Shown in pieces: positions 1-7,501 of a stretch of 22,781 bases of DNA (within the stretch, counting starts at the first letter, position 1; every line of letters begins with the position of its first letter). Position numbers and translations under genes: made by a program. This stretch comes from an uncultured Clostridia bacterium (GTDB taxonomy: Bacteria; Bacillota; Clostridia; Peptostreptococcales; Anaerovoracaceae): the NCBI GenBank assembly GCA_934277655.1, contig CAKQVC010000005.1:1-22781 (forward strand), read 5' to 3'. A model generated the notes under the pieces. That model saw only the letters and a program-made list of their open reading frames with translations. It searched no databases and was not told where the DNA came from.

Positions 1-69
1 GTCACGAATTTTCTGATAACAAACCTGGATGCTTCTGGCCACGTTTTTGAAGGAATAGATCAGTCATGA
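1..69 (+). CDS. 3' end of an unidentified gene (partial)
   Basis: Frame 1 is open from the first base of the window and ends in TGA at 67-69, giving a 22-residue C-terminus (VTNFLITNLDASGHVFEGID, then QS). An intrinsic-terminator-like hairpin begins 16 bases after the stop, which supports a real gene end here. The fragment is too short to recognise a family. It could also be a chance open frame. Confidence 0.4.
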   Translation, partial: VTNFLITNLDASGHVFEGIDQS

Positions 70-84
70 GAAATTTTTCCACAG

Positions 85-121
85 AGGGGGTGCATTTCCG
101 AAAACTACTGCACCCCCTTTT
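85..121 (+). terminator. Intrinsic terminator after the gene at the left edge
   Basis: A perfect 10-bp inverted repeat, AGGGGGTGCA (85-94) and TGCACCCCCT (109-118), has a 14-base loop and runs into TTTT (118-121). This is a GC-rich stem plus U-tract just downstream of the stop at 67-69. The right arm is part of a 27-bp unit that is repeated downstream. Confidence 0.6.
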
Positions 122-134
122 GCGCCGAAAATGC
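108..134 (+). repeat. 27-bp direct repeat, copy 1
   Basis: Bases 108-134 are identical to 169-195. The unit begins CTGCACCCCC and contains TTTTGCGCCGAAAATGC. Its first part is the right arm of the terminator hairpin at 85-121. Confidence 0.85.
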
Positions 135-168
135 CGGCGGTCTTGCCTTTTTGCGTGAGAGGATCGCA

Positions 169-195
169 CTGCACCCCCTTTTGCGCCGAAAATGC
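169..195 (+). repeat. 27-bp direct repeat, copy 2
   Basis: Exact second copy of the unit at 108-134. A further partial copy (GCACCCCCTT) follows immediately at 194-203, so the GCACCCCC core occurs three times directly and once inverted (85-94) within 120 bases. Confidence 0.85.
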
Positions 196-237
196 ACCCC
201 CTTGAAATTCTATTAAAGTTAGGGTTATTTGCCAGAT

Positions 238-298
238 GTCCACCGTGATTTTAATCGAATTACTGTGGATTTTTCTATGTTCGAAAACCGCTTGAACA
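238..298 (+). repeat. Dispersed hairpin repeat, copy 1
   Basis: The segment contains TCCACCGT (239-246) and ACTGTGGA (262-269), a 7-of-8 stem followed by TTTTT (270-274) and a TTCGAAA tract. It aligns over about 60 bases with 3595-3657, sharing GTCCACCGT, the GTGGA..TTTTTCT core and TTCGAAA, with scattered substitutions. It probably belongs to a dispersed terminator-like repeat family. Confidence 0.5.
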
Positions 299-410
299 GT
301 TTGAAACAAGTTCTTTAAGCTGTTTTAGCACAGGCGTGATCCGCTGCGGAGAATATCTGCACACTTCCCGTGACAACGGCGCAGTTCAGAAATTTGGATG
401 GCAAGTGCAA

Positions 411-830
411 TCAATTATAGGGCATTAAAAGGGAACCCGTGCGATACAGCCATAATATCAAAACCGGAAATGTCAATATCAGTCCGGTCGGAAAACACCC
501 AAAATGACAGGCGAATGTTTTCAGATTTCCGGAGTCGGATGTCGGCGTAACAGGAGGCAGCCCGCCGCAGGCAGCTTGACTTGACGGCTTAAGGAAAAAT
601 GATACAACCGCCGGAACGACGGCAAACGGAGCGCAGCGCATATTTTTGAGTTCTGCTCTTGCCATCGGCTGCAAAGCCGGATCATTTTTCCAAATGGCGG
701 TCAAAGGTGCGGCTGGTTTTTCTGCTCTTTTCTCTGATTCTATCTTTTTTTGTGAGTTTGTCGAACGGACTTTAATGATAGAAGTTCAATATGACTTGTT
801 TTTACAACAGTCGCTTGTTATTTTTTAGAA
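411..830. repeat. Probable dispersed intergenic repeat (DUF6783-like translations)
   Basis: Both strands carry accidental-looking open frames. The - strand frame at 411-704 encodes strings such as CGGLPPVTPTSDSGNLKTF and FPTGLILTFPVLILWLYRTG. The + strand frame at 646-828 encodes IGCKAGSFFQMAVKGAAGF. I recall very similar strings in many 'hypothetical' or DUF6783-type predictions from Lachnospiraceae and relatives, which suggests a multicopy non-coding repeat that annotators often translate. That link is from memory only. There is no good ribosome binding site or neighbour logic for a protein. Confidence 0.35.
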
Positions 831-896
831 AGGTGCAGAGTGCAGCCAATCAGTGGCGTCGAAATGAATATATTAAGTTATAAATGTGTACCTGTC

Positions 897-925
897 TTGA
901 CAAACAGCAACACAAGTAGTATAAT
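897..925 (+). promoter_or_regulatory. Consensus sigma-A promoter for the DUF4190-like gene
   Basis: TTGACA (897-902), a 17-base spacer (903-919) and TATAAT (920-925) match both hexamers of the vegetative promoter exactly, with A/T-rich sequence upstream. Transcription would start near 932, giving a leader of about 60 bases before the ATG at 995. Confidence 0.85.
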
Positions 926-994
926 TGTACTGCATATAGAGTATCGTATATGCACTCTTATAAAAACAACATTTCGTTGAGAAAGGAGAGCAAT

Positions 995-1255
995 ATGGGC
1001 ATTGCTTCATTAGTACTTGGTATTGTAAGTTTGGTATGCGGCTGTTTTCTTCCGGGTTTACAATGGATTGGCTCGATTACAGGTCTGATTGGCATCATTC
1101 TCGGTGCGCTTGGCCGCAAGAACAGTGAGAAAAAAGGCATTGCAACCGCCGGATTGGTTTGTTCAATCATCGGTTTTGTGCTGTCTACAATTTTCTACGT
1201 AGCCTGCGTAGCCTGCGCATCGATCGGGTCAGGTCTTCTCAATGGTCTCAATTGA
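995..1255 (+). CDS. Small DUF4190-like membrane protein (86 aa)
   Basis: The product has two hydrophobic segments, MGIASLVLGIVSLVCGCF..LIGIILGAL and TAGLVCSIIGFVLSTIFYVAC, separated by a charged loop, GRKNSEKKG. This is the DUF4190-type two-helix hairpin common in Firmicutes, usually of unknown function. I chose the ATG at 995 rather than the upstream in-frame ATG at 950 because GAAAGGAGAG lies at the right distance before it. A consensus promoter stands 70 bases upstream. The next gene starts 45 bases after the stop on the same strand, so they may be co-transcribed. The cellular role is unknown; membrane localisation is inferred from the sequence. Confidence 0.75.
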   Translation: MGIASLVLGIVSLVCGCFLPGLQWIGSITGLIGIILGALGRKNSEKKGIATAGLVCSIIGFVLSTIFYVACVACASIGSGLLNGLN

Positions 1256-1299
1256 TTCCGACAGCGAAATATTGGGGATATGTGCGGTCGGAGACTGTA

Positions 1300-2100
1300 A
1301 TGTTGTCCGACCGCTTTGAATTTGAAATGTTTCCTTCAGTTATCCTTTTCGGAAAAATAATCCCTATGTACGGTTTATGCATGGTGCTTGGAATTATTCT
1401 TTCCTGCTCTGCAGCTTTTGCAAGAGCAAAAAAGTTTAAGCTTGATATCAACAATCTGATTGTGATCGCGGCAGCGGCTGTCGGGGGCGGATTGATCTGT
1501 GCGAAAATTCTATATATTGCAGTCACTTTTCGACTTTCTGACATACTGAGCATGATTGCGAACGGTTCTTTTGACTTTATTCTCCAAAGTGGATTGGTAT
1601 ACTACGGAGGTTTGATTGGCGGCATATTGACGGCTTTCCTCACCGTAAAACTGCTGAAGGAAGATGTTAACAAGGTCGTTCTGTCAATTGTTCCGTGCAT
1701 ACCGCTTGGCCACTCTTTCGGAAGATTGGGCTGTTTGTTTGCCGGTTGCTGCTACGGCAGCGAATACAATGGTTTTTTAGCTGTGTTATTGAATATTAAC
1801 GGCACGGTTGTTTCGACTTTCCCGATCCAAGCCGTTGAAGCCGCGTTGAATCTGTTCCTGTTTTTCGGATTAGTTTGTATTGCGTCAAGAATAAAAAAAG
1901 GTGTTTTGCTGTTGCCGATTTATCTTTATGCGTATTCAGCAATCAGGTTCTGCTTGGAATTCTTCCGCGGCGATTCGGTGAGAGGGATGCTTTTCGGTTT
2001 ATCAACATCTCAGTGGATATGTATTGTAATTGCGCTTGTCTGCACAATCTATCTTATAACCCAAAAAACAATAAAAAGGAAAAGAATTCAACATATCTGA
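1300..2100 (+). CDS. Lgt-family membrane protein (prolipoprotein diacylglyceryl transferase-like, 266 aa)
   Basis: This is a multi-spanning membrane protein of the Lgt family, whose true members transfer diacylglycerol from phosphatidylglycerol to the lipobox Cys of prolipoproteins at the membrane. Visible family features are YYGGLIGG (101-108), HSFGRLGCLFAGCCYG (138-153, matching the Lgt signature around the essential Arg) and YSAIRFCLEFFRGD (212-225). The canonical signature reads G-R-x-G-N-F-x-x-G-E. Here the Asn and Glu are replaced in a GCLFAGCC sequence, a variant I associate with Clostridia paralogues, so activity as a lipoprotein transferase is uncertain. The ATG at 1300 follows CGGAG; the ATG at 1327 is an alternative. 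The upstream open frame reaching back to 1159 overlaps the previous gene and has no family similarity, so I excluded it. Confidence 0.8.
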   Translation: MLSDRFEFEMFPSVILFGKIIPMYGLCMVLGIILSCSAAFARAKKFKLDINNLIVIAAAAVGGGLICAKILYIAVTFRLSDILSMIANGSFDFILQSGLVYYGGLIGGILTAFLTVKLLKEDVNKVVLSIVPCIPLGHSFGRLGCLFAGCCYGSEYNGFLAVLLNINGTVVSTFPIQAVEAALNLFLFFGLVCIASRIKKGVLLLPIYLYAYSAIRFCLEFFRGDSVRGMLFGLSTSQWICIVIALVCTIYLITQKTIKRKRIQHI

Positions 2101-2807
2101 ACCTGCAATGTATTGTATATGCTTGCGGCTGTTTGCCTTTTCCTGCCCTCTGTGTTTCTTGTTGCAGATTTAGCACTGAAAGCTTTTTCCGCTTGTCCGT
2201 TCCGTCGAACCCTTGATTTTCTTATTTAATCGTGATACAATTAGATATTAAAAAGCATTAATTGGCACAATTCGTCACTGAAAGAGATACAGCGTGCTTG
2301 ATTTGACGAAGCGGATACTACGGAACGCATACACGCAAGCGCAGCGTCTGTGATGTTCAGGGTAAAACAGAGCAAAACAGATGCAGACATGTGCTTGCTC
2401 TGCAAAAAACTGTGAATAAGAGTTTCTTGCGCAACGCACGGTCATGCAGTGTATCCCTGAAAGAGTCGATTCAGTGGGTTTCGCTGCGGGACAGGCTGTA
2501 AGGCGTGTCTCGAATAATATACCGATTTCAAACGACCGCCGGGCATATTTTGGGCAAAGAAGCGGAGACATATCTCGACGCGCCATTGCACGCGGAAGGA
2601 AATATCAGCGGCAAAGAGAAAAAGGCAAAAATGCTGCCCATTCCCGTTTTGTTTAAGGCAAGAAAGTTGTAAAGGAAAAAGAATCACGGTCAGTAAGTAT
2701 CCGGCAAGCGGTTTGCTTTACGCGGAATGTTTCTGCAGTCAGTGGTATAGTGATTTACAACAAAGACGAAACACCGCGAGTACGAAATGAATATGGGAGG
2801 AATTACA
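2101..2807. other. Intergenic region with a possible gene remnant
   Basis: No intact gene is convincing in these 700 bases. One + frame ending at TAA 2670-2672 reads like the end of a real protein (HILGKEAETYLDAPLHAEG, then KMLPIPVLFKARKL) but is cut off upstream by a stop and has no start, so it may be a remnant. I could not identify a terminator after the Lgt-family gene or a good promoter for the VOC gene. Confidence 0.35.
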
Positions 2808-3218
2808 ATGAGACTGGACGGATATGGCTTATTTGTTAAAGATATGGCGAAAATGATTCGTTTTTATCGGGATGTATTAGAATTTGAAATCAAAGAAGAC
2901 GAAAACACCGACAATATCTATTTATTGAAAGACGGAACTCTCTTTTTGCTTTATGGGAGAAGCGATTTTGAAAGACTCACAAGCAAAAAATATGAGTATC
3001 TTAAGGGAGTAAATGCACACTCCGAAATGGCGCTGTATGTTGACACATATGAAGAGGTTGACTTGCAGTATAAAAAAGCTATTGCTCACGGTGCAGCTTC
3101 TTTGTTGGAGCCGACCACCGAGCCTTGGGGGCAAAGAACCTGTTTTATTGCCGATCCGGAAGGGAACATCATTGAGATTGGTTCTTGGAATAAGCCATAT
3201 GAAGAAAAGGATCTATGA
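2808..3218 (+). CDS. VOC-superfamily protein (glyoxalase/bleomycin-resistance fold, 136 aa)
   Basis: The protein has the paired beta-alpha-beta-beta-beta layout of the vicinal oxygen chelate superfamily. It opens with DGYGLFVKDMAKMIRFYRDV, has HSEMALYVD in the middle and ends with the typical RTCFIADPEGNIIEIGSW, where the Glu of IEI is the usual metal ligand. Members include glyoxalase I-like enzymes and drug- or fosfomycin-resistance proteins; most single-domain ones like this have unknown substrates. The ATG at 2808 is preceded by GGGAGGA at good spacing, better than the ATG at 2787. A broken membrane-protein gene follows after 24 bases with its own AGGAG, so the two were probably co-transcribed. 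Confidence 0.85.
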   Translation: MRLDGYGLFVKDMAKMIRFYRDVLEFEIKEDENTDNIYLLKDGTLFLLYGRSDFERLTSKKYEYLKGVNAHSEMALYVDTYEEVDLQYKKAIAHGAASLLEPTTEPWGQRTCFIADPEGNIIEIGSWNKPYEEKDL

Positions 3219-3242
3219 GAATAAAATTTAAGGAGATACGAT

Positions 3243-3475
3243 AGGAAGAAAGTAGTTTTGGGTTCAATGATGTTTCTGAGCGGAGCACTCGCCGTTGCAA
3301 TTATTCTTGCAGGAACTATGGCTGACGGATGGAATGTCAATGGGCGGTTGTCAGCAATTTGAAATGTCGCTCGGTACGGGCTGCTGCCTGCAATTGTTGT
3401 TTTTCCGTTATTGCAGCTGTTGGATTGCTTTTTGCGTTGTGGGGAGTTTTTGAAGAGAAAATAACAAATTCAGGT
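3243..3475 (+). pseudogene. Broken small membrane-protein gene
   Basis: AAGGAG (3230-3235) precedes a frame reading RKKVVLGSMMFLSGALAVAI and on through ILAGTMADGWNVNGRLSAI. It has three lesions. The expected start reads GATAGG where GATGAGG would restore ATG, consistent with loss of one G. An in-frame TGA lies at 3360-3362, where a Trp codon would fit. A frameshift near 3400-3415 moves the continuation AAVGLLFALWGVFEEK into another frame. The two hydrophobic halves with a short polar middle match small two- to three-helix membrane proteins of unknown function in Clostridia. Calling it a pseudogene rests on all three lesions together; sequencing error could explain one but is unlikely to explain all. 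Confidence 0.6.
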
Positions 3476-3593
3476 TTGATGCGGAGTGAAATTGCCGGAA
3501 ACAATGCACCGCCTTCAAATCGAGAGCTGTTTTTCCTCTCTGAAGCAAAAATTCATTCGCAAAAAGGCTTTGCCGGAATTATATTTTGATGTG

Positions 3594-3632
3594 AGTCCAC
3601 CGTAGTTCAAATTGAATCACGGTGGACTTTTT
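3594..3632 (+). terminator. Intrinsic terminator (second copy of the dispersed hairpin)
   Basis: AGTCCACCGT (3594-3603) and ACGGTGGACT (3619-3628) form a perfect 10-bp stem with a 15-base loop, ending in TTTTT (3628-3632). It would end transcripts from the VOC/broken-gene unit. The surrounding 60 bases resemble 238-298. Confidence 0.65.
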
Positions 3633-3657
3633 CTGTATTCGAAATCGACTTGCAACA
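3595..3657 (+). repeat. Dispersed hairpin repeat, copy 2
   Basis: Aligns with 238-298 through stem, loop and the downstream TATTCGAAATCGACTTG-like tail. The similarity extends beyond what a terminator needs, so a mobile or recurrent repeat unit is likely. The remaining bases up to 3827 hold no gene that I can support. Confidence 0.5.
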
Positions 3658-3827
3658 AGACATTTGAACGACTTGATGAATAAGCAAACGGCGCCGCTGC
3701 AAGGACAATCATACCCGCAACGGTGTCGTTCTTTCTTAAAAAGGCAGCATGGGCGCTTTGAACATCATTTTCACTGCTCAGTTGTTATACAACGGCACTT
3801 TCTTTTCCTGTTTCAGCACTTTTCATC

Positions 3828-3856
3828 TTGACAACCGCGTTAAAAACGGATAAAAT
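3828..3856 (+). promoter_or_regulatory. Sigma-A promoter for the TetR-MATE operon
   Basis: TTGACA (3828-3833), a 17-base spacer (3834-3850) and TAAAAT (3851-3856), 43 bases before the regulator's start codon. The A/T-rich stretch between the -10 element and the ribosome binding site is a plausible place for an autoregulatory TetR operator, but I see no clean palindrome. Confidence 0.8.
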
Positions 3857-3899
3857 AAATGAAGTTATTGATAAATAAGTTTTTTGTTGAGGTGAGACT

Positions 3900-4466
3900 A
3901 TGCCTGCGAAAAAGCAAGTTACCGGGGAAATGATTTTATCTGCTGCGCTGAAGCTGCTGCGGGAGAAGGGTTATGAAGCTGTGAACATTAAACAGCTTTC
4001 CGATGCACTGGGGTGTTCAACTCAGCCCATTTACCTGTCCTTTTCAGGGATGGAGGAATTGCGAAAGAAACTGACACCGGCGGCGGCAGCAGAATTCGAG
4101 CGTTACATGAGGGCAGGCGGTGAGGACGGCTCTGTATGCCTGTATGATATGCGCTATATACGGTTTGCAAAGGAGGAACCCTGTCTGTTCCGCTTCCTGT
4201 TCATGCGGCCCAATGCTTTTGCGGAAATCAAGCAGGCTCTGCTTCCGCTGATCGAACATTCCGTTGAAAAGCTTATGAACACCTATCGCATCAGTCACGC
4301 AGAAGCGGATATTCTGCACGATCAGCTCTGGATGCATGCCCACGGCATCGCCGCCATGATCGCAACAAATTTCTGTAACTGGAATATGGAAAAAGTCGAG
4401 CGTATGCTTGCAGACTGCAAGTGCAGTTTCACACAAAATTATGAAACAGGATATGTTTTCAAATAA
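3900..4466 (+). CDS. TetR/AcrR-family transcriptional regulator (188 aa)
   Basis: The N-terminal 50 residues form a TetR-type DNA-binding domain: MILSAALKLLREKGYEAVN followed by IKQLSDALGCSTQPIYLSF, the helix-turn-helix with the typical aromatic end of the recognition helix. The remaining helical part would be the ligand-binding/dimerisation domain. GAGGTGAG precedes the ATG. The stop overlaps the start region of the MATE efflux gene, so the pair is translationally coupled. The usual logic for such pairs is a regulator that represses its own operon until the pump's substrate binds, but the ligand cannot be read from the sequence. Confidence 0.88.
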   Translation: MPAKKQVTGEMILSAALKLLREKGYEAVNIKQLSDALGCSTQPIYLSFSGMEELRKKLTPAAAAEFERYMRAGGEDGSVCLYDMRYIRFAKEEPCLFRFLFMRPNAFAEIKQALLPLIEHSVEKLMNTYRISHAEADILHDQLWMHAHGIAAMIATNFCNWNMEKVERMLADCKCSFTQNYETGYVFK

Positions 4467-5778
4467 AGATCTCAGAAATCTGATCATTCCGCTTTTTATC
4501 GAGCAGTTCCTTTTGATGTTCGTTGGAATCGCGGACACCTTTGCCGTCAGCTTTTCCGGTGATGCCGACGTTTCCGGCGTGTCGTTGGTCACGTCCTTCA
4601 ATACGGTACTGATTTTCCTTTTCACGGCATTGTCCTCCGGCGGGGCCGTTATCATAAGTCAGTACATCGGCGGCAAAAATAAAAAAGCAGCATCCCGTTC
4701 GGCGGGGCAGCTGCTGATGATCTCCACGGTCATTTCAATGATCATGGCGGCATTGATTCTTGTGTTCCGCACTCAGCTTTTGCGACTGTTGTTCGGCAAG
4801 ATCGAAGCGGATGTTATGGCGGCATGTGAATCTTATCTGTGGATTACCACTCTGTCCCTGCCGTTCCTTGCCATTTATGATGCAGGGGCGGCTTTGTGCC
4901 GCAGCATAGGGAAAACCAATGTGACTATGAACGTCTCCGTCATCGCCAACGTAATCAATGTTATCGGCAACTGCATCGGCGTTTTCGTGCTGAAAACGGG
5001 AGCAGCGGGCGTTGCATGGCCGTCACTGATATCACGTGTGTTTTCCGCTGCCGTAATAACATTCTTCTGCTTCCGAAAGAAAAACTCGGTGCGGTATCAA
5101 ATGCGGGATGTTTTTGCATGGGACGGCAGTTTGCTGAGGAAGGTCATGGGCATTGCGCTGCCCAACGGCGTTGAAAACGGCGTGCATCAACTGGTCAAAG
5201 TGGCACTTTCAAGCATGGTTGCCCTGTTCGGAACCTATCAAATTGCCGCCAACGGGTTAGCGCAGAGCATCTGGTCGTTGGCCTCCGTTATGGGGCTTGC
5301 AATGGCGCCTGTCTACACCACCGTCATCGGGCAGTGCATGGGTGCCGCGGACATTGACGCCGCAAATTTTTATTTCAAAAAGCTTAATAAAATCACGCTG
5401 CTTCTGTCCGTCCTTTGGAATGCCCTGGTTTTTGCCGTCACACCGCTGATCGTGCGCTGTTCGGCTATTTCACCGGAAGCAAAGGAGTTGGTAATATGGC
5501 TTGTGCTCATCAACAACATTTTTAACGGCCTTGCTTACCCCTTTGCGGGTTCTCTCGGGAACGGACTCCGGGCGGCCGGTGATGTGAAGTTCACAATGAT
5601 CGTATCCATCACGCTGACCATCGCCGCGCGGCTTTTCTTCTCGACCCTGTTCGGACTTTGGTTGGGCTGGGGCGTTATCGGCGTTGCCGTCGGCATGAGC
5701 CTCGACCTGGTGCTCCGCGGAGCGATTTTTATCCGACGGCTGAAATCCCAAAAATGGACGCGGTTTCGGCTGATTTGA
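4441..5778 (+). CDS. MATE-family multidrug/sodium antiporter (445 aa)
   Basis: An inner-membrane efflux protein of the MATE (MatE) family, which exports drugs or metabolites in exchange for Na+ or H+. The N-terminus DLRNLIIPLFIEQFLLMFVG followed by IADTFAVS, the SGGAVIISQYIGG segment after helix 2, and about 12 hydrophobic helices in two similar halves are typical. Length matches the family. The start is taken at the ATG at 4441 inside the end of the TetR gene; the ATG at 4453 is equally possible, and neither has a strong ribosome binding site, consistent with coupled translation. Codon usage is visibly more GC-rich than in the secretion cluster downstream. The substrate is unknown. Confidence 0.9.
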   Translation: MKQDMFSNKDLRNLIIPLFIEQFLLMFVGIADTFAVSFSGDADVSGVSLVTSFNTVLIFLFTALSSGGAVIISQYIGGKNKKAASRSAGQLLMISTVISMIMAALILVFRTQLLRLLFGKIEADVMAACESYLWITTLSLPFLAIYDAGAALCRSIGKTNVTMNVSVIANVINVIGNCIGVFVLKTGAAGVAWPSLISRVFSAAVITFFCFRKKNSVRYQMRDVFAWDGSLLRKVMGIALPNGVENGVHQLVKVALSSMVALFGTYQIAANGLAQSIWSLASVMGLAMAPVYTTVIGQCMGAADIDAANFYFKKLNKITLLLSVLWNALVFAVTPLIVRCSAISPEAKELVIWLVLINNIFNGLAYPFAGSLGNGLRAAGDVKFTMIVSITLTIAARLFFSTLFGLWLGWGVIGVAVGMSLDLVLRGAIFIRRLKSQKWTRFRLI

Positions 5779-5786
5779 ATCATAGC

Positions 5787-5803
5787 GCCGTAAATAATAC
5801 GGC
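5787..5803 (+). terminator. Weak hairpin after the MATE gene
   Basis: GCCGTA (5787-5792) and TACGGC (5798-5803) form a 6-bp stem with a 5-base loop, 8 bases after the MATE stop. There is no U-tract, so termination here is only a possibility. Confidence 0.25.
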
Positions 5804-5928
5804 AGCCTCAGATCGTTAGTTTTATCCTGAATAAGCAGCGGAGGTGCTGCCCAAAGGCACTCTGCTGCTCTTTTGTCGTATTGCGGACAACAAGGAAAGA
5901 ACGCATAAGAAGCCGTTGAGGGCAATCT

Positions 5929-6190
5929 CTATGCCCGTGATGCGCGGAGAAAGGCTTGATTATTCAGCTGCGGAAGCCACTGCAAATGTGGTGCTTGAAA
6001 TCGCGGAAGGATTTGTTGAGAACTTCTCGGACGATTCAAAATTGCAGTATGATCTGAGCGTTTTGTATGAAATACTTGACGGTATTGCGAAAGCACAGAA
6101 CGATTATAAAGCGACTGAAGGATAATATGCAAAGGCTCTTGAAATCAGCGAGAAGCTTGCAGACGATGCTAAAGGATGATCTTGTCGTTT
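5929..6190 (+). pseudogene. Decayed helical reading frame
   Basis: One + frame reads coherently as a helical protein (GERLDYSAAEATANVVLEIA, then AEGFVENFSDDSKLQYDLS and LYEILDGIAKAQNDYKATEG). It meets TAA at 6123-6125, then continues in the same frame with YAKALEISEKLADDAKG before a TGA. The next part, to 6345, reads plausibly in another frame (LSSKQKVILRDAAVIWTEIY). The coherent amphipathic pattern on both sides of stops suggests a decayed gene. I do not recognise a family, and no clear ribosome binding site is present. Confidence 0.35.
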
Positions 6191-6373
6191 CTCTGCCAAA
6201 GCGCGGGACATGCAGCGCGGACAAGGGGCTTTCATCTAAGCAAAAAGTGATTCTGCGTGACGCTGCTGTAATTTGGACAGAGATTTACGAACAAACGGTA
6301 TATGAATTGTATACAAATGGAAAAATTCCTTCGAAATCTGATTAATCTATGCAGTGAATAAGGCGGACAAAAC

Positions 6374-6565
6374 ATGGAACAGGAAAAACTCGGATTCTTC
6401 TCTCGGCTGCGTGAGAAATTCAGAGCGTATTGCGAGATGAGAAGGCTTGTCTAAGCTCTCGAAAGCATGGAAAGAACCGAACGATCGATGATGAAAGCCG
6501 TCGAAGAGGCGGATAAGAAAGCGGATAAGCTGATCCAAAGTGGCGAAACGGGCAACAAAGAATAA
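6374..6565 (+). pseudogene. Small gene interrupted by an in-frame TAA
   Basis: From the ATG at 6374 the frame reads MEQEKLGFFSRLREKF, then RAYCEMRRLV and TAA at 6452-6454. It continues in the same frame as ALESMERTERSMMKAVEEAD, then KKADKLIQSGETGNKE and a second stop at 6563-6565. Charged helical composition is continuous across the internal stop, so this is either a nonsense-interrupted 63-codon gene or a truncated 26-residue peptide. It ends 8 bases before the inverted repeat of the insertion sequence. The family is unknown. Confidence 0.35.
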
Positions 6566-6573
6566 CCCGAATT

Positions 6574-6598
6574 TGATCTGAACCCCAAAAGTTAGACA
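6574..6598 (+). repeat. IS terminal inverted repeat (orfB end)
   Basis: Begins TGATCTGAACCCC and ends GTTAGACA. It pairs with the reverse complement of 7824-7848, with mismatches concentrated in the middle. Confidence 0.75.
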
Positions 6599-6609
6599 AA
6601 AGAATTAAA

Positions 6610-7458
6610 TCAAACAGCTTCGAGGGCTTGCTTTATGTGAACAGAAGGAGGCAAGCCCTTAAGCTTGGCCCTGATGCGGCGGTTATTATAATAGTCAATG
6701 TACTCGATCAGCTCTCCATTGAACTGATCCAAAGAGTCAAAGTCTTTCAGATATAGCTATAGCAGCTCGCTTTTCAAAAGACCGAAGAAGTTTTCCATCA
6801 CGGCATTATCGAGGCAGTTACCCTTTCTGCTCATGCTTTGCCTGATTCCGTGATCTTTAAGCAGCTTCTGGTATTGCTTGTGCTGGCACTGCCAACCCTG
6901 ATCGGAGTGCAGGATCGGCTCTGCCCCGCGGGACAGAACCGACAGTGCCTGCTGCGCCATGTTCATAACCATGGACAGCACCGGTCTGTCGCTGATCGTG
7001 TAACTGACTATATCGCTTGAACGAAGATCGGGTATCGGTGGAAGATAAAGTTTCTGTCCGAAGAGAGCGAACTCCGTGACGTCCGTAACCCACTTTTCGT
7101 TCGGCGCCTTAGTGCTGAAGCCCCTTTCAAGAAGGTTAGGCGCGACCTTGCCGGATTCACCCTTGCAAGAGTGATATTTCTTAATGCGTACCTCACATTT
7201 CAGCTTTCCTTCATTCATCAATCGCAATACTGTTTTATGATTGATAACATAGTCTTTGTTGTGCAGCTCCATGGTTACCCTTCGAGAGCCATACCGTCCC
7301 TTGTTCTCCTTGAATATGTCTGCGATCTGTTTCTTTATTTCGCTGTACTTGTCCCCATCCTTCATATGCTTGATGTAGTAATAGTACGTAGAGAGAGACA
7401 GCTTCGCTATATCCAACAACAGCGTGATCTTGCGTTCATGTCTCAGTTCCCAGATCAC
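6610..7458 (-). pseudogene. IS3-family transposase OrfB (DDE integrase) with internal TAG
   Basis: The catalytic rve/DDE domain is intact in order: NEKWVTDVTEF (first Asp), PILHSDQGWQ (second Asp) and GNCLDNAVMENFFGLLKSE (Glu). Reading starts at GTG (7456-7458). The open frame stops at TAG (+ strand 6757-6759) after KSELL. Beyond it the same frame continues with LYLKDFDSLDQFNGELIEYI, then DYYNNRRIRAKLKGLPPS to a TGA at 6610-6612, the normal IS3 C-terminus. The stop lies in a 6-bp tandem duplication (TATAGC twice, 6752-6763). Removing one unit restores the usual LLYL. A shortened 233-aa protein keeps all catalytic residues but loses the conserved YYNNRR tail. Confidence 0.85.
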
Positions 7459-7501
7459 TTGCGCCTTTTGTCTTGGCGTTCCTCTTCGAGAGCCAAGGCC
7501 T

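Larger units (their letters stand above)
70..896. other. Gene-free repeat-rich region
   Basis: Apart from the terminator, the 27-bp direct repeats, the dispersed hairpin and the 411-830 repeat, I see no convincing gene between the stop at 67-69 and the promoter at 897-925. Open frames here lack ribosome binding sites and have low-complexity or frame-shadow translations. Confidence 0.5.

Noticed and set aside
108..203. CRISPR-like array
   Set aside because: Only two full repeat units with a 34-base gap, partly explained by a terminator stem, and no cas genes in the window.
1159..1299. N-terminal extension of the Lgt-family protein upstream of 1300
   Set aside because: It overlaps the DUF4190-like gene out of frame, has basic low-complexity sequence and no family similarity; the ATG at 1300 has a ribosome binding site.
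2444..2656. 70-residue + strand frame between the Lgt-family and VOC genes
   Set aside because: Arg-rich composition, no ribosome binding site; a different frame over the same bases looks more protein-like but is itself only a possible remnant.
4044..4655. 203-residue - strand frame across the TetR/MATE junction
   Set aside because: It overlaps two well-supported + strand genes and has no recognisable domain.
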